Shown one piece after another: positions 17,423 through 26,700 of a stretch of 64,000 bases of DNA. Source of the stretch: Streptomyces sp. SCSIO 75703 (GTDB taxonomy: Bacteria; Actinomycetota; Actinomycetes; Streptomycetales; Streptomycetaceae); contig NZ_CP144555.1 of assembly GCF_036607905.1 (NCBI RefSeq), forward strand, positions 2,852,001-2,916,000, written 5' to 3'. The notes beneath the pieces were generated by a model. It had not been told where the DNA came from, searched no databases, and worked only from the letters and a program-made list of their open reading frames with translations. Numbering within the stretch: the stretch's first letter is position 1; each line of letters starts with the position of its first letter. The translations under genes were made by a program, and so were the position numbers.

Positions 17423-18993
17423 CGGGTGCCTCCTGCGAGGAGTTGCTGCACGGCGGGGTCGGTCAGCCCGAGGAGGGTCCTCGGCCACAGCCCGGCGACG
17501 ACGGTGAGGGCGGCCAGCGGCACCCAGGCGGCGAACTCGTGGCCGCGGACGTCGGCCAGCCGGGGCGCCTCGCGCGGGACGGCGCCCATGCAGACGCGGC
17601 GGACCACGATCAGCAGGTACGCGGCGGTCAGCAGGGTGCCGAGGGCGCCGACGGCCGTGAAGACGAGGAACGCGGGGCGGCTCAGGCCCTGGTGCGGGTC
17701 GAAGGCGCCGAAGAGGGCCAGCATCTCGCCCCAGAACCCGGCGAGTCCCGGCAGTCCGAGCGAGGCGACCGCGGCGAAGGCGAGCAGTCCGCCGAGGCGG
17801 GGCGCCCTGCCGTAGAGGGCGCCGCCGGTCCCCTCGGCGAGGGTGTCGAGGTCGGTCGTGCCGGTGCGGTCCTTGACCCCGCCGACCAGGAAGAAGAGCA
17901 GGCCGGTGACGAGGCCGTGGGCGATGTTGGCGAACAGGGCGCCGTTCACGCCGGTGGGGGTCATCGAGGCGATGCCGAGCAGGACGAAGCCCATGTGGCC
18001 GACGGAGGAGTACGCGATGAGCCGTTTCAGGTCGCCCTTGGCGCCCCGCCGGGCGAGGGCGAGGCAGGCGAGGGAGCCGTAGACGATGCCGACGACGGCG
18101 AGTGCGCCGAGGTAGGGCGCGAAGACGCGGAAGCCGTCGGGGGCGGCGGGCAGCAGGATGCGGACGAAGCCGTACGTGCCCATCTTCAGCAGGACGCCGG
18201 CGAGCAGGACCGAGCCGACGGTCGGCGCGGCGGTGTGGGCGTCGGGCAGCCAGCTGTGCAGCGGCCACACCGGGGTCTTCACGGCGAGCCCGAGTCCGAT
18301 CGCCAGAACGGCGGTGACCTGCACGGATGCGGTCAGTGACCGTCCGTTGTCAGTGGCGAGTGCCACCATGTCGAACGTGCCCGCCTTGATTCCGATGAGG
18401 AGCAGGCCGAGCAGCATGATCACGGAGCCGAGCAGCGTGTAGAGGATGAAGGTCCAGGCGGACCTCACCCGGTTCTCGCCGCCCCAGCGGGCGATGAGGA
18501 AGTACATCGGGATCAGGACCGTCTCGAAGGCGAGGAAGAAGAGGACCAGGTCGAGGACGGCGAAGGTGGCGAGGGTGCCGGACTCCAGGACGAGCAGCAG
18601 GGCGACGAACGCCTTCGGGGAGGGGCCCGCGGGCGGCGCGAAGTAGGAGTACAGCGCGCACAGGAAGGTGAGCAGCGCGCTCAGCACGAGGAGGGGGAGC
18701 GAGATGCCGTCGACGCCGAGGTGGACGCGCACGTCGAGTGCGGGGATCCAGGCGATGTCCGTGGTGGCCTGCATCCTCGCGGGCTGGTCGTGGTCGAAGC
18801 CGGCGACGAGGACGAGGGCGGCGAGCAGGACGGCGCCGGTGACGGTGACGCCGTGGCGCCGGACGGCCTGCCCGGGTGAGGTGCCCCTCAGTCCGGGCGG
18901 GGCGGGCAGGAGGGCCGCCACGGCGCCCAGGAGCGGTCCGACGACCACGAACGCGAGGAGGAACCGCATCACGGACTCGTTGATATCGATCAC
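17419..18993 (-). CDS. nuoM: Complex I subunit NuoM
   Basis: A 524-aa antiporter-like membrane subunit. Landmarks are LGVDGISLPLLVLSALLTFL, the LFFLAFETVLIPMYFLI helix with the conserved glutamate, AVKTPVWPLHSWLPDAHTAA (conserved lysine) and YSSVGHMGFVLLG. GTG start at 18993, 6 bp after the nuoL stop. It carries one of the proton channels of the membrane arm. Confidence 0.95.
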   Translation of the reverse strand: MIDINESVMRFLLAFVVVGPLLGAVAALLPAPPGLRGTSPGQAVRRHGVTVTGAVLLAALVLVAGFDHDQPARMQATTDIAWIPALDVRVHLGVDGISLPLLVLSALLTFLCALYSYFAPPAGPSPKAFVALLLVLESGTLATFAVLDLVLFFLAFETVLIPMYFLIARWGGENRVRSAWTFILYTLLGSVIMLLGLLLIGIKAGTFDMVALATDNGRSLTASVQVTAVLAIGLGLAVKTPVWPLHSWLPDAHTAAPTVGSVLLAGVLLKMGTYGFVRILLPAAPDGFRVFAPYLGALAVVGIVYGSLACLALARRGAKGDLKRLIAYSSVGHMGFVLLGIASMTPTGVNGALFANIAHGLVTGLLFFLVGGVKDRTGTTDLDTLAEGTGGALYGRAPRLGGLLAFAAVASLGLPGLAGFWGEMLALFGAFDPHQGLSRPAFLVFTAVGALGTLLTAAYLLIVVRRVCMGAVPREAPRLADVRGHEFAAWVPLAALTVVAGLWPRTLLGLTDPAVQQLLAGGTR

Positions 18994-18999
18994 GCCTGC

Positions 19000-20994
19000 T
19001 CACGCTCCCGTGGCGACGAGGACGACGGCGACCGTGAGGACGACGGTGCCGGCGAGCAGCGCGCTCACATAGGTCTGCACATTGCCGGTCTGGGCCCGGC
19101 GTACGGCGGCGCCGAGCAGGCGGGGCAGGAGGCCGGCCCCGCGGACGTAGGTGTCGACGACCTCGCGGTCGAGGAAGCGGACGAGGCTCGCTCCGGCCAG
19201 CACCGGGCGGACGAACAGCGTTGTCTGGACGGCGTCCAGGTGGAAGCCGGCGGCGGCGTGCCGGTGCAGCGGGCCGAGCAGCAGGCGTCCGGGGTCGGAG
19301 GGGTCGGCGGCGGAGGCGATGTCGCCGTAGGCGGGGGCGTGGCTGGCGATGGCCTCGGCCTCCACCAGGGCGGCGTCGCCCTCGGGGTGGGCGGCGACGG
19401 CGCCCAGCGGTACGCGGGAGGCGAGGGCGGTGGTGTGCCGCCAGGCTGCGTAGGTGACGATCCCGCCGACCAGGGCGAGGCCGGTGCCGAGGACGGAGGT
19501 GGTGAGGGCCGGGGTGAGGTCGCGGCCGTCGAACCAGTCGGGCAGGACGCGGAAGGCGAGTCCGCCGAGGGCGAGGGAGGGGACGGCGAGGACCCACAGG
19601 ACGGCGTTCATGACGACCGGCTGCCGGCCGTGGCCGGGGGCTTCGGTGCCCCGTCCGCGGAAGGCGAGCAGCCACAGGCGCATCGCGTAGCCGGCGGTGA
19701 GCACGGCGGTGAGCAGGCCGGCGACGAGGACGGTCCAGCCCGCGGCGCCGGGTGCGTGCGCGGTGTGGCCGGTGGCCGCGCGTTCGGCGGCGACGAGGAC
19801 GGACTCCTTGGAGAAGAAGCCGCTGAAGGGCGGGATCGCGGCGAGTGCGAGGAGCGCCACGGTCGTCGTCCAGTAGGCGTCCGGGACGCGTTCGCGCAGG
19901 TTCCGCATGCGGGACATGGCGGCCAGGGAGTTGGTGCCGGCGGCGTGGATGATCACGCCGGCGGCGAGGAAGAGCAGCGCCTTGAAGGCGCCGTGGGTGA
20001 GGAGGTGGAAGACGGCGGCTCCGCGGTCGCCGGTGGCGAGGGCGCCGGTCATGTAGCCGAGCTGGCCGATGGTCGAGTAGGCGAGGACGCGTTTGATGTC
20101 GTCCTGGGCGAGGGCGGCGAGGGCCGATCCGGCCATCGTGACGGCGGCCATGACCGCGAGGACGAGCATCGCGGCCGGGGACGCCTCGAAGAGCGGGAGG
20201 AGGCGGGCGACGAAGTAGACGCCGGCGGCGACCATCGTCGCGGCGTGGATCAGCGCGGAGACGGGGGTGGGGCCGGCCATCGCGTCGGGCAGCCAGGTGT
20301 GCAGCGGGAACTGCGCCGACTTGCCCGCCACGCCGGCCAGGAGCAGCAGCGCGATGAGGGTGGGGTGGTCGATCGAGCCGTGCGCGACGGCGCCGAGGAT
20401 CGTGGTGATCCGGAACGAGCCCGCTTCGGTGGCCAGCGCGAACAGGCCGATGAGGAAGGGGACGTCGCCGAGCTTGGTGACGAGGAACGCCTTGAGGGAG
20501 GCGGCGCGGGCCTCGGGGGTCTCCCAGTAGTGGCCGACCAGGAAGTAGGAGCAGATGCCCATGACCTCCCAGCCGACGAGCAGCACCATCAGGTCGCCGG
20601 TGTAGACGACGAGGAGCATCGCGGAGGTGAAGAGGGAGACGAGGGCCGCGTAGGAGGGGTAGCGGGGGTCGTCGCGGAGGTAACCGGTCGAGTAGACCTG
20701 CACGCAGGTGGCCACGCAGGCGACCAGTACGGCGACGAGGGCGGCGAAGCCGTCGACGTGCAGGGCGAGGGCGATCGGGACGGACCCGGTGGGGGTCAGT
20801 TCGGTGGCGGCGTCGACGGCGGGGCCGCCGCCCTGGCGGGCGGCGACGAGGGCGGCGAGGACCAGGGAGGCGAGGGTCGGCAGGACGGCGAGCGGCCGGA
20901 CGAACCCGGGCGCGGTGCGGCCGATCAGCAGGCCCGCGGCGGCCCCGAGGAAGGGCAGCAGCGGGACGAGGACGGCGAGGGTGGTCGTGGTCAC
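19000..20994 (-). CDS. nuoL: Complex I subunit NuoL
   Basis: A 664-aa distal antiporter-like subunit. Present are [79 protein letters not shown] and [17 protein letters not shown]. The C-terminal part is a long helical extension typical of NuoL (residues ~560-664), ending with a membrane anchor. GTG at 20994 overlaps the nuoK stop by 4 bp. Confidence 0.95.
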   Translation of the reverse strand: MTTTTLAVLVPLLPFLGAAAGLLIGRTAPGFVRPLAVLPTLASLVLAALVAARQGGGPAVDAATELTPTGSVPIALALHVDGFAALVAVLVACVATCVQVYSTGYLRDDPRYPSYAALVSLFTSAMLLVVYTGDLMVLLVGWEVMGICSYFLVGHYWETPEARAASLKAFLVTKLGDVPFLIGLFALATEAGSFRITTILGAVAHGSIDHPTLIALLLLAGVAGKSAQFPLHTWLPDAMAGPTPVSALIHAATMVAAGVYFVARLLPLFEASPAAMLVLAVMAAVTMAGSALAALAQDDIKRVLAYSTIGQLGYMTGALATGDRGAAVFHLLTHGAFKALLFLAAGVIIHAAGTNSLAAMSRMRNLRERVPDAYWTTTVALLALAAIPPFSGFFSKESVLVAAERAATGHTAHAPGAAGWTVLVAGLLTAVLTAGYAMRLWLLAFRGRGTEAPGHGRQPVVMNAVLWVLAVPSLALGGLAFRVLPDWFDGRDLTPALTTSVLGTGLALVGGIVTYAAWRHTTALASRVPLGAVAAHPEGDAALVEAEAIASHAPAYGDIASAADPSDPGRLLLGPLHRHAAAGFHLDAVQTTLFVRPVLAGASLVRFLDREVVDTYVRGAGLLPRLLGAAVRRAQTGNVQTYVSALLAGTVVLTVAVVLVATGA

Positions 20995-21377
20995 GCGGTG
21001 GCCTCAGCCTTCTCGTCGGCCGTCCCGGCCGTGGGGGCGTCGGGGTCGGTGGGGTCCGGGCCCTCGGCGGTGTCGCGGAGGCGGTCGATGTCCGCGGTGC
21101 CGCGGTTGCGGTGGACGGCGAGGACGATGGCCAGGCCGATGCCGACCTCGGCGGCGGCGATGGCGATGGTGAACAGGGCGAGGGCCTGTCCGGAGTGCAG
21201 GGTGTCCTCGGCCGCCTTGGCGAGCCAGACGTCGAAGGCGACGAGGTTGAGGTTGACGGCGTTGAGCATCAGCTCGACCGACATGAGGACGAGGATCGCG
21301 TTGCGCCGGGCGAGGACGCCGTAGAGGCCGGTGCAGAAGAGGAGGGCGGAGAGGACGGCGGGATAGGCGAGGTGCAT
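20991..21377 (-). CDS. nuoK: Complex I subunit NuoK
   Basis: A 128-aa subunit with three helices. Conserved glutamates lie in [18 protein letters not shown] and [20 protein letters not shown]. The usual length is about 100 aa; the extra ~28 residues form an acidic, proline-rich tail ([10 protein letters not shown]...). Its ATG overlaps the nuoJ stop by one base (TGATG). Confidence 0.95.
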   Translation of the reverse strand: MHLAYPAVLSALLFCTGLYGVLARRNAILVLMSVELMLNAVNLNLVAFDVWLAKAAEDTLHSGQALALFTIAIAAAEVGIGLAIVLAVHRNRGTADIDRLRDTAEGPDPTDPDAPTAGTADEKAEATA

Positions 21378-22234
21378 CAGCGGGCACCGCCCTTGCCGGT
21401 GTCACGGGGGGCGGGGCCGCCGGGGGCGGGATGGCGAGGAGCGGTATCCCCGGCGGCCGGACCACCGGCAGCGGGATCGCGAGGAGCGGTATCGCGAGGA
21501 GCGGTATCGCCGGCGGCCGGGTCGCCGGGGGCGGGGTCACCCGCAGCGCGGCCGACGGCGGCCGGGTCGCCGGGGGCCTGGGCGGGGGGTGCGGCGGGGC
21601 CGGTTCCCGAGGGGCCGGGGGCCGTCGGCGACGGGGGCCCGGTCCGGGTTCCCGCCGCGGCGGTGCGGCGGGAGAGGACGATGGCGCCGACGAGGGCGGC
21701 GAGGAGGAGGACGGAGAGGGCCTCGAAGGGGAGCACCCAGTGCTGGAAGAGGCTCGCCCCGGTGACCCGGGTGGAGCCGGCGGCCGGTCCGTCCAGGTCT
21801 ATCCAGACCGTGCGGAAGGCGTCCACGACCACCCAGACCAGGGCCGCCGCGGCGGCGAGGGCCACGGCGAGGGCGACCGGGCGGTTGCCGGAGTCGGCGT
21901 CGGGCGAGTGCCCGACGGGCGCCTTGGTGAGCATCAGGCCGAACAGGAGGAGGACGACGACGGAACCGACGTAGATGAGGACCTGCACCCAGGCGATGAA
22001 CTCGGCGGTGAGCAGCAGGTACTCGACCGCGAGACCACCGAGGGCCACGACCAGCCACAGGGCCGCGTGGACGAGTTGCCGGGTGGTGACGGTGACGACG
22101 GCTGCCCCGAAGGTGACGAGCCCGACCAGGAGGAAGGTGATCTCGACGCCGGTCGGGGAGAGGAAGCCGGGGGCTTCGGCGGCCGTGGCCGCGGTGTCCG
22201 CCGTGAGGCGCGCGACGGTCGCTGCGGTGGTCAT
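21377..22234 (-). CDS. nuoJ: Complex I subunit NuoJ with long repeat tail
   Basis: A 285-aa protein whose first ~190 residues are a normal five-helix NuoJ ([60 protein letters not shown]). The remaining ~90 residues are a low-complexity tail of [19 protein letters not shown] repeats, probably cytoplasmic and not part of the family core. The ATG at 22234 overlaps the nuoI stop (ATGA). Confidence 0.93.
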   Translation of the reverse strand: MTTAATVARLTADTAATAAEAPGFLSPTGVEITFLLVGLVTFGAAVVTVTTRQLVHAALWLVVALGGLAVEYLLLTAEFIAWVQVLIYVGSVVVLLLFGLMLTKAPVGHSPDADSGNRPVALAVALAAAAALVWVVVDAFRTVWIDLDGPAAGSTRVTGASLFQHWVLPFEALSVLLLAALVGAIVLSRRTAAAGTRTGPPSPTAPGPSGTGPAAPPAQAPGDPAAVGRAAGDPAPGDPAAGDTAPRDTAPRDPAAGGPAAGDTAPRHPAPGGPAPRDTGKGGAR

Positions 22235-23010
22235 TCCCGGCCCTCCTGCCGGTCGGTCTCCGGCCGGTCGGTTCCCGGCCGGTCGGTTCCCGGCCGGTCG
22301 GTTCCCGGCCGGTCGGTTCCCGGCCGGTCGGTTCCCGGCCGGTCGGTTCCCGGCCGGTCGGTTCCCGGCCTTCCGGTCTCCGGCCGGCCGGTGCTCGGCG
22401 CTTCGGTCTCCGGCCCGGTGGGCTCCCGCCCCTCGGCCTCCCGCCCCTCGGCCTCCTGCCGTGCGGTCTCCTGCCGTTCGGTCTCCTGCCGGGCGGCGAG
22501 CTTGTCGGCCGTCTTGCGGGCGGCGGCGAGTTCCTTCGGCTCCTCCGCGCCGGGGTCGAGGGCGGGCGGCGCCGGGACGGTCCACATCCACTCGCGGAGC
22601 GTGTCCCGCTCGTGGGTGAGGTCGCGGATGTCCGTCTCGGCGTACTCGAACTCCGGGGACCAGAACAGCGCGTCGAACGGGCAGACCTCGATGCAGATAC
22701 CGCAGTACATGCAGAGGGAGAAGTCGATGGCGAAGCGGTCGAGGACGTTGCGGCTGCGCTCGCGTCCGCCCGGCGTGGCCGCGGGGACGGTCTCCTTGTG
22801 GGAGTCGATGTAGATGCACCAGTCGGGGCACTCGCGGGCGCAGAGCATGCAGACCGTGCAGTTCTCCTCGAACAGGCCGATCACGCCGCGGGTGCGCGGC
22901 GGCAGGCCGGGCTGGACGTCCGGGTACTGCTCGGTGACCGTCTTGCGGGTCATCGTGCGCAGGGTGACGGCCAGGCCCTTGGCCAGGCCTGAGCCGGGGA
23001 TCGGGGCCAT
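22231..23010 (-). CDS. nuoI: Complex I subunit NuoI (2x[4Fe-4S]) with tandem-repeat tail
   Basis: A 259-aa ferredoxin-like subunit. Two cluster motifs are complete: [12 protein letters not shown] (Cys 51, 54, 57, 61) and [13 protein letters not shown] (Cys 100, 103, 106, 110), ligating clusters N6a and N6b on the way to quinone. The core ends near residue 150. The rest is a charged linker and then a perfect GTDRP pentapeptide repeat (x7) encoded by a 15-bp minisatellite. ATG start at 23010 shares a base with the nuoH stop. Confidence 0.95.
   Translation of the reverse strand: MAPIPGSGLAKGLAVTLRTMTRKTVTEQYPDVQPGLPPRTRGVIGLFEENCTVCMLCARECPDWCIYIDSHKETVPAATPGGRERSRNVLDRFAIDFSLCMYCGICIEVCPFDALFWSPEFEYAETDIRDLTHERDTLREWMWTVPAPPALDPGAEEPKELAAARKTADKLAARQETERQETARQEAEGREAEGREPTGPETEAPSTGRPETGRPGTDRPGTDRPGTDRPGTDRPGTDRPGTDRPGTDRPETDRQEGRE
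22261..22365. repeat. 15-bp minisatellite, seven perfect units, inside nuoI
   Basis: CGGCCGGTCGGTTCC repeated seven times without a mismatch; on the reverse strand it encodes (GTDRP)n. The 15-bp unit keeps the reading frame whatever the copy number. Degenerate copies flank it on both sides. Confidence 0.97.
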
Positions 23011-23978
23011 CAGAGGAACACCACCTTGACGACGCCGGTGAGAGCGATCTGGGCGAGGGCGAGGGGGACGAGGACGGTCCAGGAGAGCTTCTGGAGCTGG
23101 TCCTCGCGCAGCCGCGGGTAGGTGACGCGCAGCCAGATGACGACGAAGGCGAGGAGGGCCGCCTTCAGCAGGGTCCACACCCAGCCGAGGCCGTCGGCGC
23201 CCCAGGGGCCGTGCCAGCCGCCCAGGAAGAGGACGGTGGTCAGGCCGCACAGGACGACGATCCCGGCGTACTCGGCCAGCAGGAAGAGGGCGAAGCGCAG
23301 CCCGGTGTACTCGGTGTACGCGCCGAAGATGATCTCGGAGTCGGCGACCGGCATGTCGAACGGCGGGCGCTGGAGTTCGGCCAGTCCGGCGACGAAGAAG
23401 ACGATCGCGCCGACGAGCTGCCAGGGCAGCCACCACCAGGTGAAGGCGTCCAGGATGCCCGGGAGCGAGACGGTGCCGGCCGCCATGGCCACGGAGGCGG
23501 CGGCGAGCAGCATCGGGAGTTCGTAGGCGAGGAGCTGGGCGGCGGTGCGCAGGGCGCCGAGCAGGGAGAACTTGTTGGCGGAGGCCCAACCGGCCATGAG
23601 CGAGCCGAGGACGCCGACGCCCATGACCGCGAGGACGAAGAAGACGCCCGCGTCGACCACCTGGCCGACGGCGCCTTCGCCGGGGCCGACGGGGATGACG
23701 AGGAGGACGAGGAGGTAGGGCAGCAGCGCGACGGCGGGGGCGAGCTGGAAGACGCGCCGGTCCGCCTCGGCGGGGACGACGTCCTCCTTCTGCGCGAACT
23801 TCACGCCGTCCGCGACGAGCTGGGCCCAGCCGTGGAAGCCTCCCGCGTACATCGGGCCGAGGCGGCCCTGCATGTGGGCCATCACCTTGTGCTCGGTCTG
23901 GCCGACGAGCAGGGGGAAGGTGAGGAAGACCACGAAGACGGCCAGGAGGCGCAGGGTGACGTCCAGTACGTCGTTCAC
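23010..23978 (-). CDS. nuoH: Complex I subunit NuoH
   Basis: A 322-aa membrane subunit at the junction of the two arms that helps form the quinone chamber. Seen are [20 protein letters not shown] (the GRLGP family signature), [54 protein letters not shown] and [23 protein letters not shown] at 23978 overlaps the nuoC stop (GTGA). In canonical operons nuoD, E, F and G lie between nuoC and nuoH; here they are absent. Confidence 0.95.
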   Translation of the reverse strand: MNDVLDVTLRLLAVFVVFLTFPLLVGQTEHKVMAHMQGRLGPMYAGGFHGWAQLVADGVKFAQKEDVVPAEADRRVFQLAPAVALLPYLLVLLVIPVGPGEGAVGQVVDAGVFFVLAVMGVGVLGSLMAGWASANKFSLLGALRTAAQLLAYELPMLLAAASVAMAAGTVSLPGILDAFTWWWLPWQLVGAIVFFVAGLAELQRPPFDMPVADSEIIFGAYTEYTGLRFALFLLAEYAGIVVLCGLTTVLFLGGWHGPWGADGLGWVWTLLKAALLAFVVIWLRVTYPRLREDQLQKLSWTVLVPLALAQIALTGVVKVVFL

Positions 23979-25309
23979 CGCGGGCCTCCAGGGGGGTTCG
24001 GCCGGTTCTCGTCGGGGGGCGGGGTGGTGCCGGTGTCGTCGGCCGCGTCGGGCTCCCCGGCCGCAGCGTCGGTGCGCTCGGGCGGCGCCTCGGGCGCGGG
24101 GTCGGGACCGGGTACGGGGTCGGGGTCGGGACCGGCCTCGGGCTTGTCGTCGGAAGGAGTCCCGGGACCGACCTCGGGCCCGTCGTCCGACGCGGTCCCG
24201 GGTCCGGCCTCGGGCTTGTCGTCCGAGGGGGTCCCGGGTCCGGTCTCCGGTTCGTCGAAGGCGGGGCGGGCGTGGTGCCAGGGGGCGTCCGCGCTGCGGG
24301 GGACGGCGGGGGTGGTGCGGGGGGCGGGGCCTCCCGTGCCGGTACCGGCCGCCGCCTGCGTGCCGGCCTCCGCCGTCGCCTCCGTCCCCTCCGGTTTCGC
24401 CGTTCCCTCCGGTTTCGCCGTCTTCGTGGCCCGCTGGCTCGCCGAGCCCTCCGACGCGCTCCGCGCCCGCCGCGGGCCGCCGGCACCGGTGCCGGCGGCA
24501 CCGGCCGCGCCACCGTCCCCGGCCCCCGCACCGGCCGCCCGCTGGCTCGCCGAGCCCTCGCCTGCGCTGCGGGAGCGGCGGGGCGTCTGGCTCGCCGAGC
24601 CCTCGGAGGCGCTGCGGGAGCGGCGGGGGGCAGTCGCCGCCGGGGGCGTCTGGCCGGTGGAGCCCTCCGCCGCCGAGCGGGTACGCCGGGCGGGGCGCTC
24701 CCCTGCCGTACGCCCGGCGCCGCGGGCCGGGGCGGCGGGGAGCCGGCCCTTGAGCGGGCCCCATTCGTTGGGGTCGGGCACGCCCGGGGGGAGCATCTGG
24801 CGGCGCCGTGGGCCACCGTGCTCGGACTCGCCGGGTTCCTTCGCGCCGGGCCACGCCTTGGCGACGCGGGCGGCGAGGACGAAGTCCTTGCGCAGCGGGT
24901 GTCCCTCGAAGCTCTCGGGGAGGAGCAGGTGGTCCAGCCCGGGGTGGCCTTCGAAGACGACGCCGAACATCTCGTGGGTCTCGCGCTCGTGCCAGCCGGC
25001 GCCCGCGTACACGCCGACGGCGGTGGGCAGGACGGGCGCCTCGTGCGGCACGGTGGTGCGCAGCAGCAGCCGGCGCACCGGGGCGAGGGCGGCGACGTGC
25101 GCGGCGACGCGCAGGCCCGTGCCCGGTTCGTCTACCGCGCTCAGCCAGTCGAAGTAGGTGCAGCCCAGCCGGTCGCGGGCGGTCTCCAGGGCGGTGATCC
25201 AGTCCGCCGCGGGGACGTCCACGCACAGCACGTCGTACGACTCCTCGGCCACGGCCTCCGGGCCGAAGAGGGCCGTGACGGCCTCGGGCAGCCAGCCGGC
25301 CGCGCTCAT
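23975..25309 (-). CDS. nuoC: Complex I subunit NuoC (30-kDa) with ~280-residue disordered tail
   Basis: A 444-aa protein. Residues ~1-165 are the 30-kDa subunit, with the signature [20 protein letters not shown] followed by [15 protein letters not shown]. It is not fused to NuoD. The rest is low complexity: [16 protein letters not shown] units repeat four or more times, then [16 protein letters not shown] acidic repeats. Such a tail is far longer than the family needs and would project from the peripheral arm, where NuoD would normally contact NuoC. The start at 25309 ([16 protein letters not shown]) overlaps the nuoB stop by 4 bp. Confidence 0.92.
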   Translation of the reverse strand: MSAAGWLPEAVTALFGPEAVAEESYDVLCVDVPAADWITALETARDRLGCTYFDWLSAVDEPGTGLRVAAHVAALAPVRRLLLRTTVPHEAPVLPTAVGVYAGAGWHERETHEMFGVVFEGHPGLDHLLLPESFEGHPLRKDFVLAARVAKAWPGAKEPGESEHGGPRRRQMLPPGVPDPNEWGPLKGRLPAAPARGAGRTAGERPARRTRSAAEGSTGQTPPAATAPRRSRSASEGSASQTPRRSRSAGEGSASQRAAGAGAGDGGAAGAAGTGAGGPRRARSASEGSASQRATKTAKPEGTAKPEGTEATAEAGTQAAAGTGTGGPAPRTTPAVPRSADAPWHHARPAFDEPETGPGTPSDDKPEAGPGTASDDGPEVGPGTPSDDKPEAGPDPDPVPGPDPAPEAPPERTDAAAGEPDAADDTGTTPPPDENRPNPPGGPR

Positions 25310-26061
25310 CGCGCCTCCCCCGAGCCGGAACCCGGACCACCCGAACCCGGACCACCCGAACCCGGACCACCCGAACCCGGACCGTCCGAAGCCGAACCGC
25401 CCGGACCCTGATCACCCGGGCCCGTCCCGCCGGGTCCCGTCGCGGGGCCCGGCCCGCCCGGCCCCGCACCCGGAGGCGTGACCAGTCCGCTCTGGAGGGC
25501 CGCTGCCGACGGGCCGGGCGACGAGGTGCCGTAGCGCTCCCCCAGCGACTCCCGAGCGATCTTCTCCTGGAGTTTCAGGATGCCCTGGAGCAGCGCCTCG
25601 GGCCGGGGCGGGCAGCCGGGGACGTAGACGTCGACGGGGAGGATCTGGTCGACGCCCTTGGTGACGGAGTACGAGTCCCAGTACGGGCCGCCGCAGTTGG
25701 AGCAGGCGCCGAAGGAGATGACGTACTTCGGCTCGGGCATCTGCTCGTAGAGCCGTTTGATCGCGGGGGCCATCTTGTCGGTGACCGTGCCGGAGACGAC
25801 CATCAGGTCGGCCTGCCGGGGACCCGGCGCGAAGGGGATGACGCCGAGGCGGATGAAGTCGTGCCGGGCCATCGACGCGGCGATGAACTCGATGGCGCAG
25901 CAGGCGAGGCCGAAGTTGAAGACCCAGAGCGAGTAGCGGCGGCCCCAGTTGAGGACGACCTTCATCGGCTCGGGGGCCAGGCGGGAGAGCACGCCGAGCC
26001 GCTTGGGCTCCGGCAGCGGCACAGGACCGGCGGGATCGGGCCGCGCGGCCCCGGGGTTCAC
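25306..26061 (-). CDS. nuoB: Complex I subunit NuoB (cluster N2) with glycine-rich tail
   Basis: A 251-aa subunit. The [4Fe-4S] N2 ligands are present: the adjacent cysteines in [19 protein letters not shown], then [17 protein letters not shown] and [13 protein letters not shown]. The core ends near residue 180. The tail is built from GSGGP units, encoded by a 15-bp repeat (CCCGGACCACCCGAA, about 25330-25389). The GTG at 26061 overlaps the nuoA stop in the style of this operon; the GTG at 26067 is also possible. Confidence 0.93.
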   Translation of the reverse strand: MNPGAARPDPAGPVPLPEPKRLGVLSRLAPEPMKVVLNWGRRYSLWVFNFGLACCAIEFIAASMARHDFIRLGVIPFAPGPRQADLMVVSGTVTDKMAPAIKRLYEQMPEPKYVISFGACSNCGGPYWDSYSVTKGVDQILPVDVYVPGCPPRPEALLQGILKLQEKIARESLGERYGTSSPGPSAAALQSGLVTPPGAGPGGPGPATGPGGTGPGDQGPGGSASDGPGSGGPGSGGPGSGGPGSGSGEAR

Positions 26062-26483
26062 GTCCACGACAGGACGCCCTTCTTGTATGCGTACAGCAGG
26101 CCCACGGTCAGGAAACCGAGGAAGACGAACATCTCCACGAGCGTCGTCGCCCCGTACCCGGGATCGGCGAAGACCGTGGCCCAGGGGAAGAGGAAGATCG
26201 AGTCGACGGCGAAGACGACGTAGAGGAAGGCGTAGACGTAGTAGCGGACCTGGGTGTGGGCCCAGCCCTCGCCGACCGGGTCGACGCCGCACTCGTAGGT
26301 GAGGAGCTTCTCCGGGGTGGGGACCACGGGCCGCAGCAGGCGGCCGGCCCCGAAGGCGACGGCGACGAAGAGCACGCCGAGGACGGCGAGCAGTCCGACG
26401 ACCGAGTAGGACGGGAAGTAGTCCGCCGCGAGCACGGTGCTCGCGGCGCCGGCGGGCCCGTCGCCGGCGGTCGGTTGCGGCAC
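26058..26483 (-). CDS. nuoA: Complex I subunit NuoA
   Basis: A 141-aa subunit with three helices and the conserved loop [20 protein letters not shown], then [24 protein letters not shown] start at 26483 follows a good GGGAGGGA ribosome site. It is the first gene of the leftward operon nuoABCHIJKLMN; all junctions overlap or are within 6 bp, so one transcript is expected from the promoter region shared with the divergent sensor kinase. Confidence 0.95.
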   Translation of the reverse strand: MPQPTAGDGPAGAASTVLAADYFPSYSVVGLLAVLGVLFVAVAFGAGRLLRPVVPTPEKLLTYECGVDPVGEGWAHTQVRYYVYAFLYVVFAVDSIFLFPWATVFADPGYGATTLVEMFVFLGFLTVGLLYAYKKGVLSWT

Positions 26484-26542
26484 GTCCGTCCCTCCCTGTC
26501 CCGGAGGCGTGTCGCCCGGCCGTGTGGCGGGGGCGAACGCCG

Positions 26543-26568
26543 CCGTGTCGACGATCTGTCCGACACGG
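26543..26568. promoter_or_regulatory. Inverted repeat in the divergent nuoA / sensor-kinase promoter region
   Basis: CCGTGTCG (26543-26550) and CGACACGG (26561-26568) form a perfect 8-bp inverted repeat with a 10-bp spacer, about 60 bp upstream of nuoA and 130 bp upstream of the kinase gene. Size and position suit a dimeric regulator, with the NarL-type protein encoded nearby as the obvious candidate. A terminator function is less likely between divergent genes. Confidence 0.5.
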
Positions 26569-26700
26569 GAGTCTAGAGCCTGTTAAAGGGCCGGTAAGCA
26601 GCCCGTCGCAACCCTTCGGGGCCGGGGTGGGGTTTTCCTCAGGGAAGCCCGGCGGACCACCTCATGGCGCGGTGGAGCCCGGCACGGCACGCTGGCACGT

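Noticed and set aside
15911..18268. A 785-aa NuoN reading
   Set aside because: The frame stays open upstream through nuoM by chance. NuoN proper begins at ATG 17422, which overlaps the nuoM stop in the style of the operon.
20683..20688. TTA codon in nuoL
   Set aside because: The reverse-strand GGTTAC reads GGT TAC (Gly-Tyr) in the nuoL frame, so TTA is not in frame.
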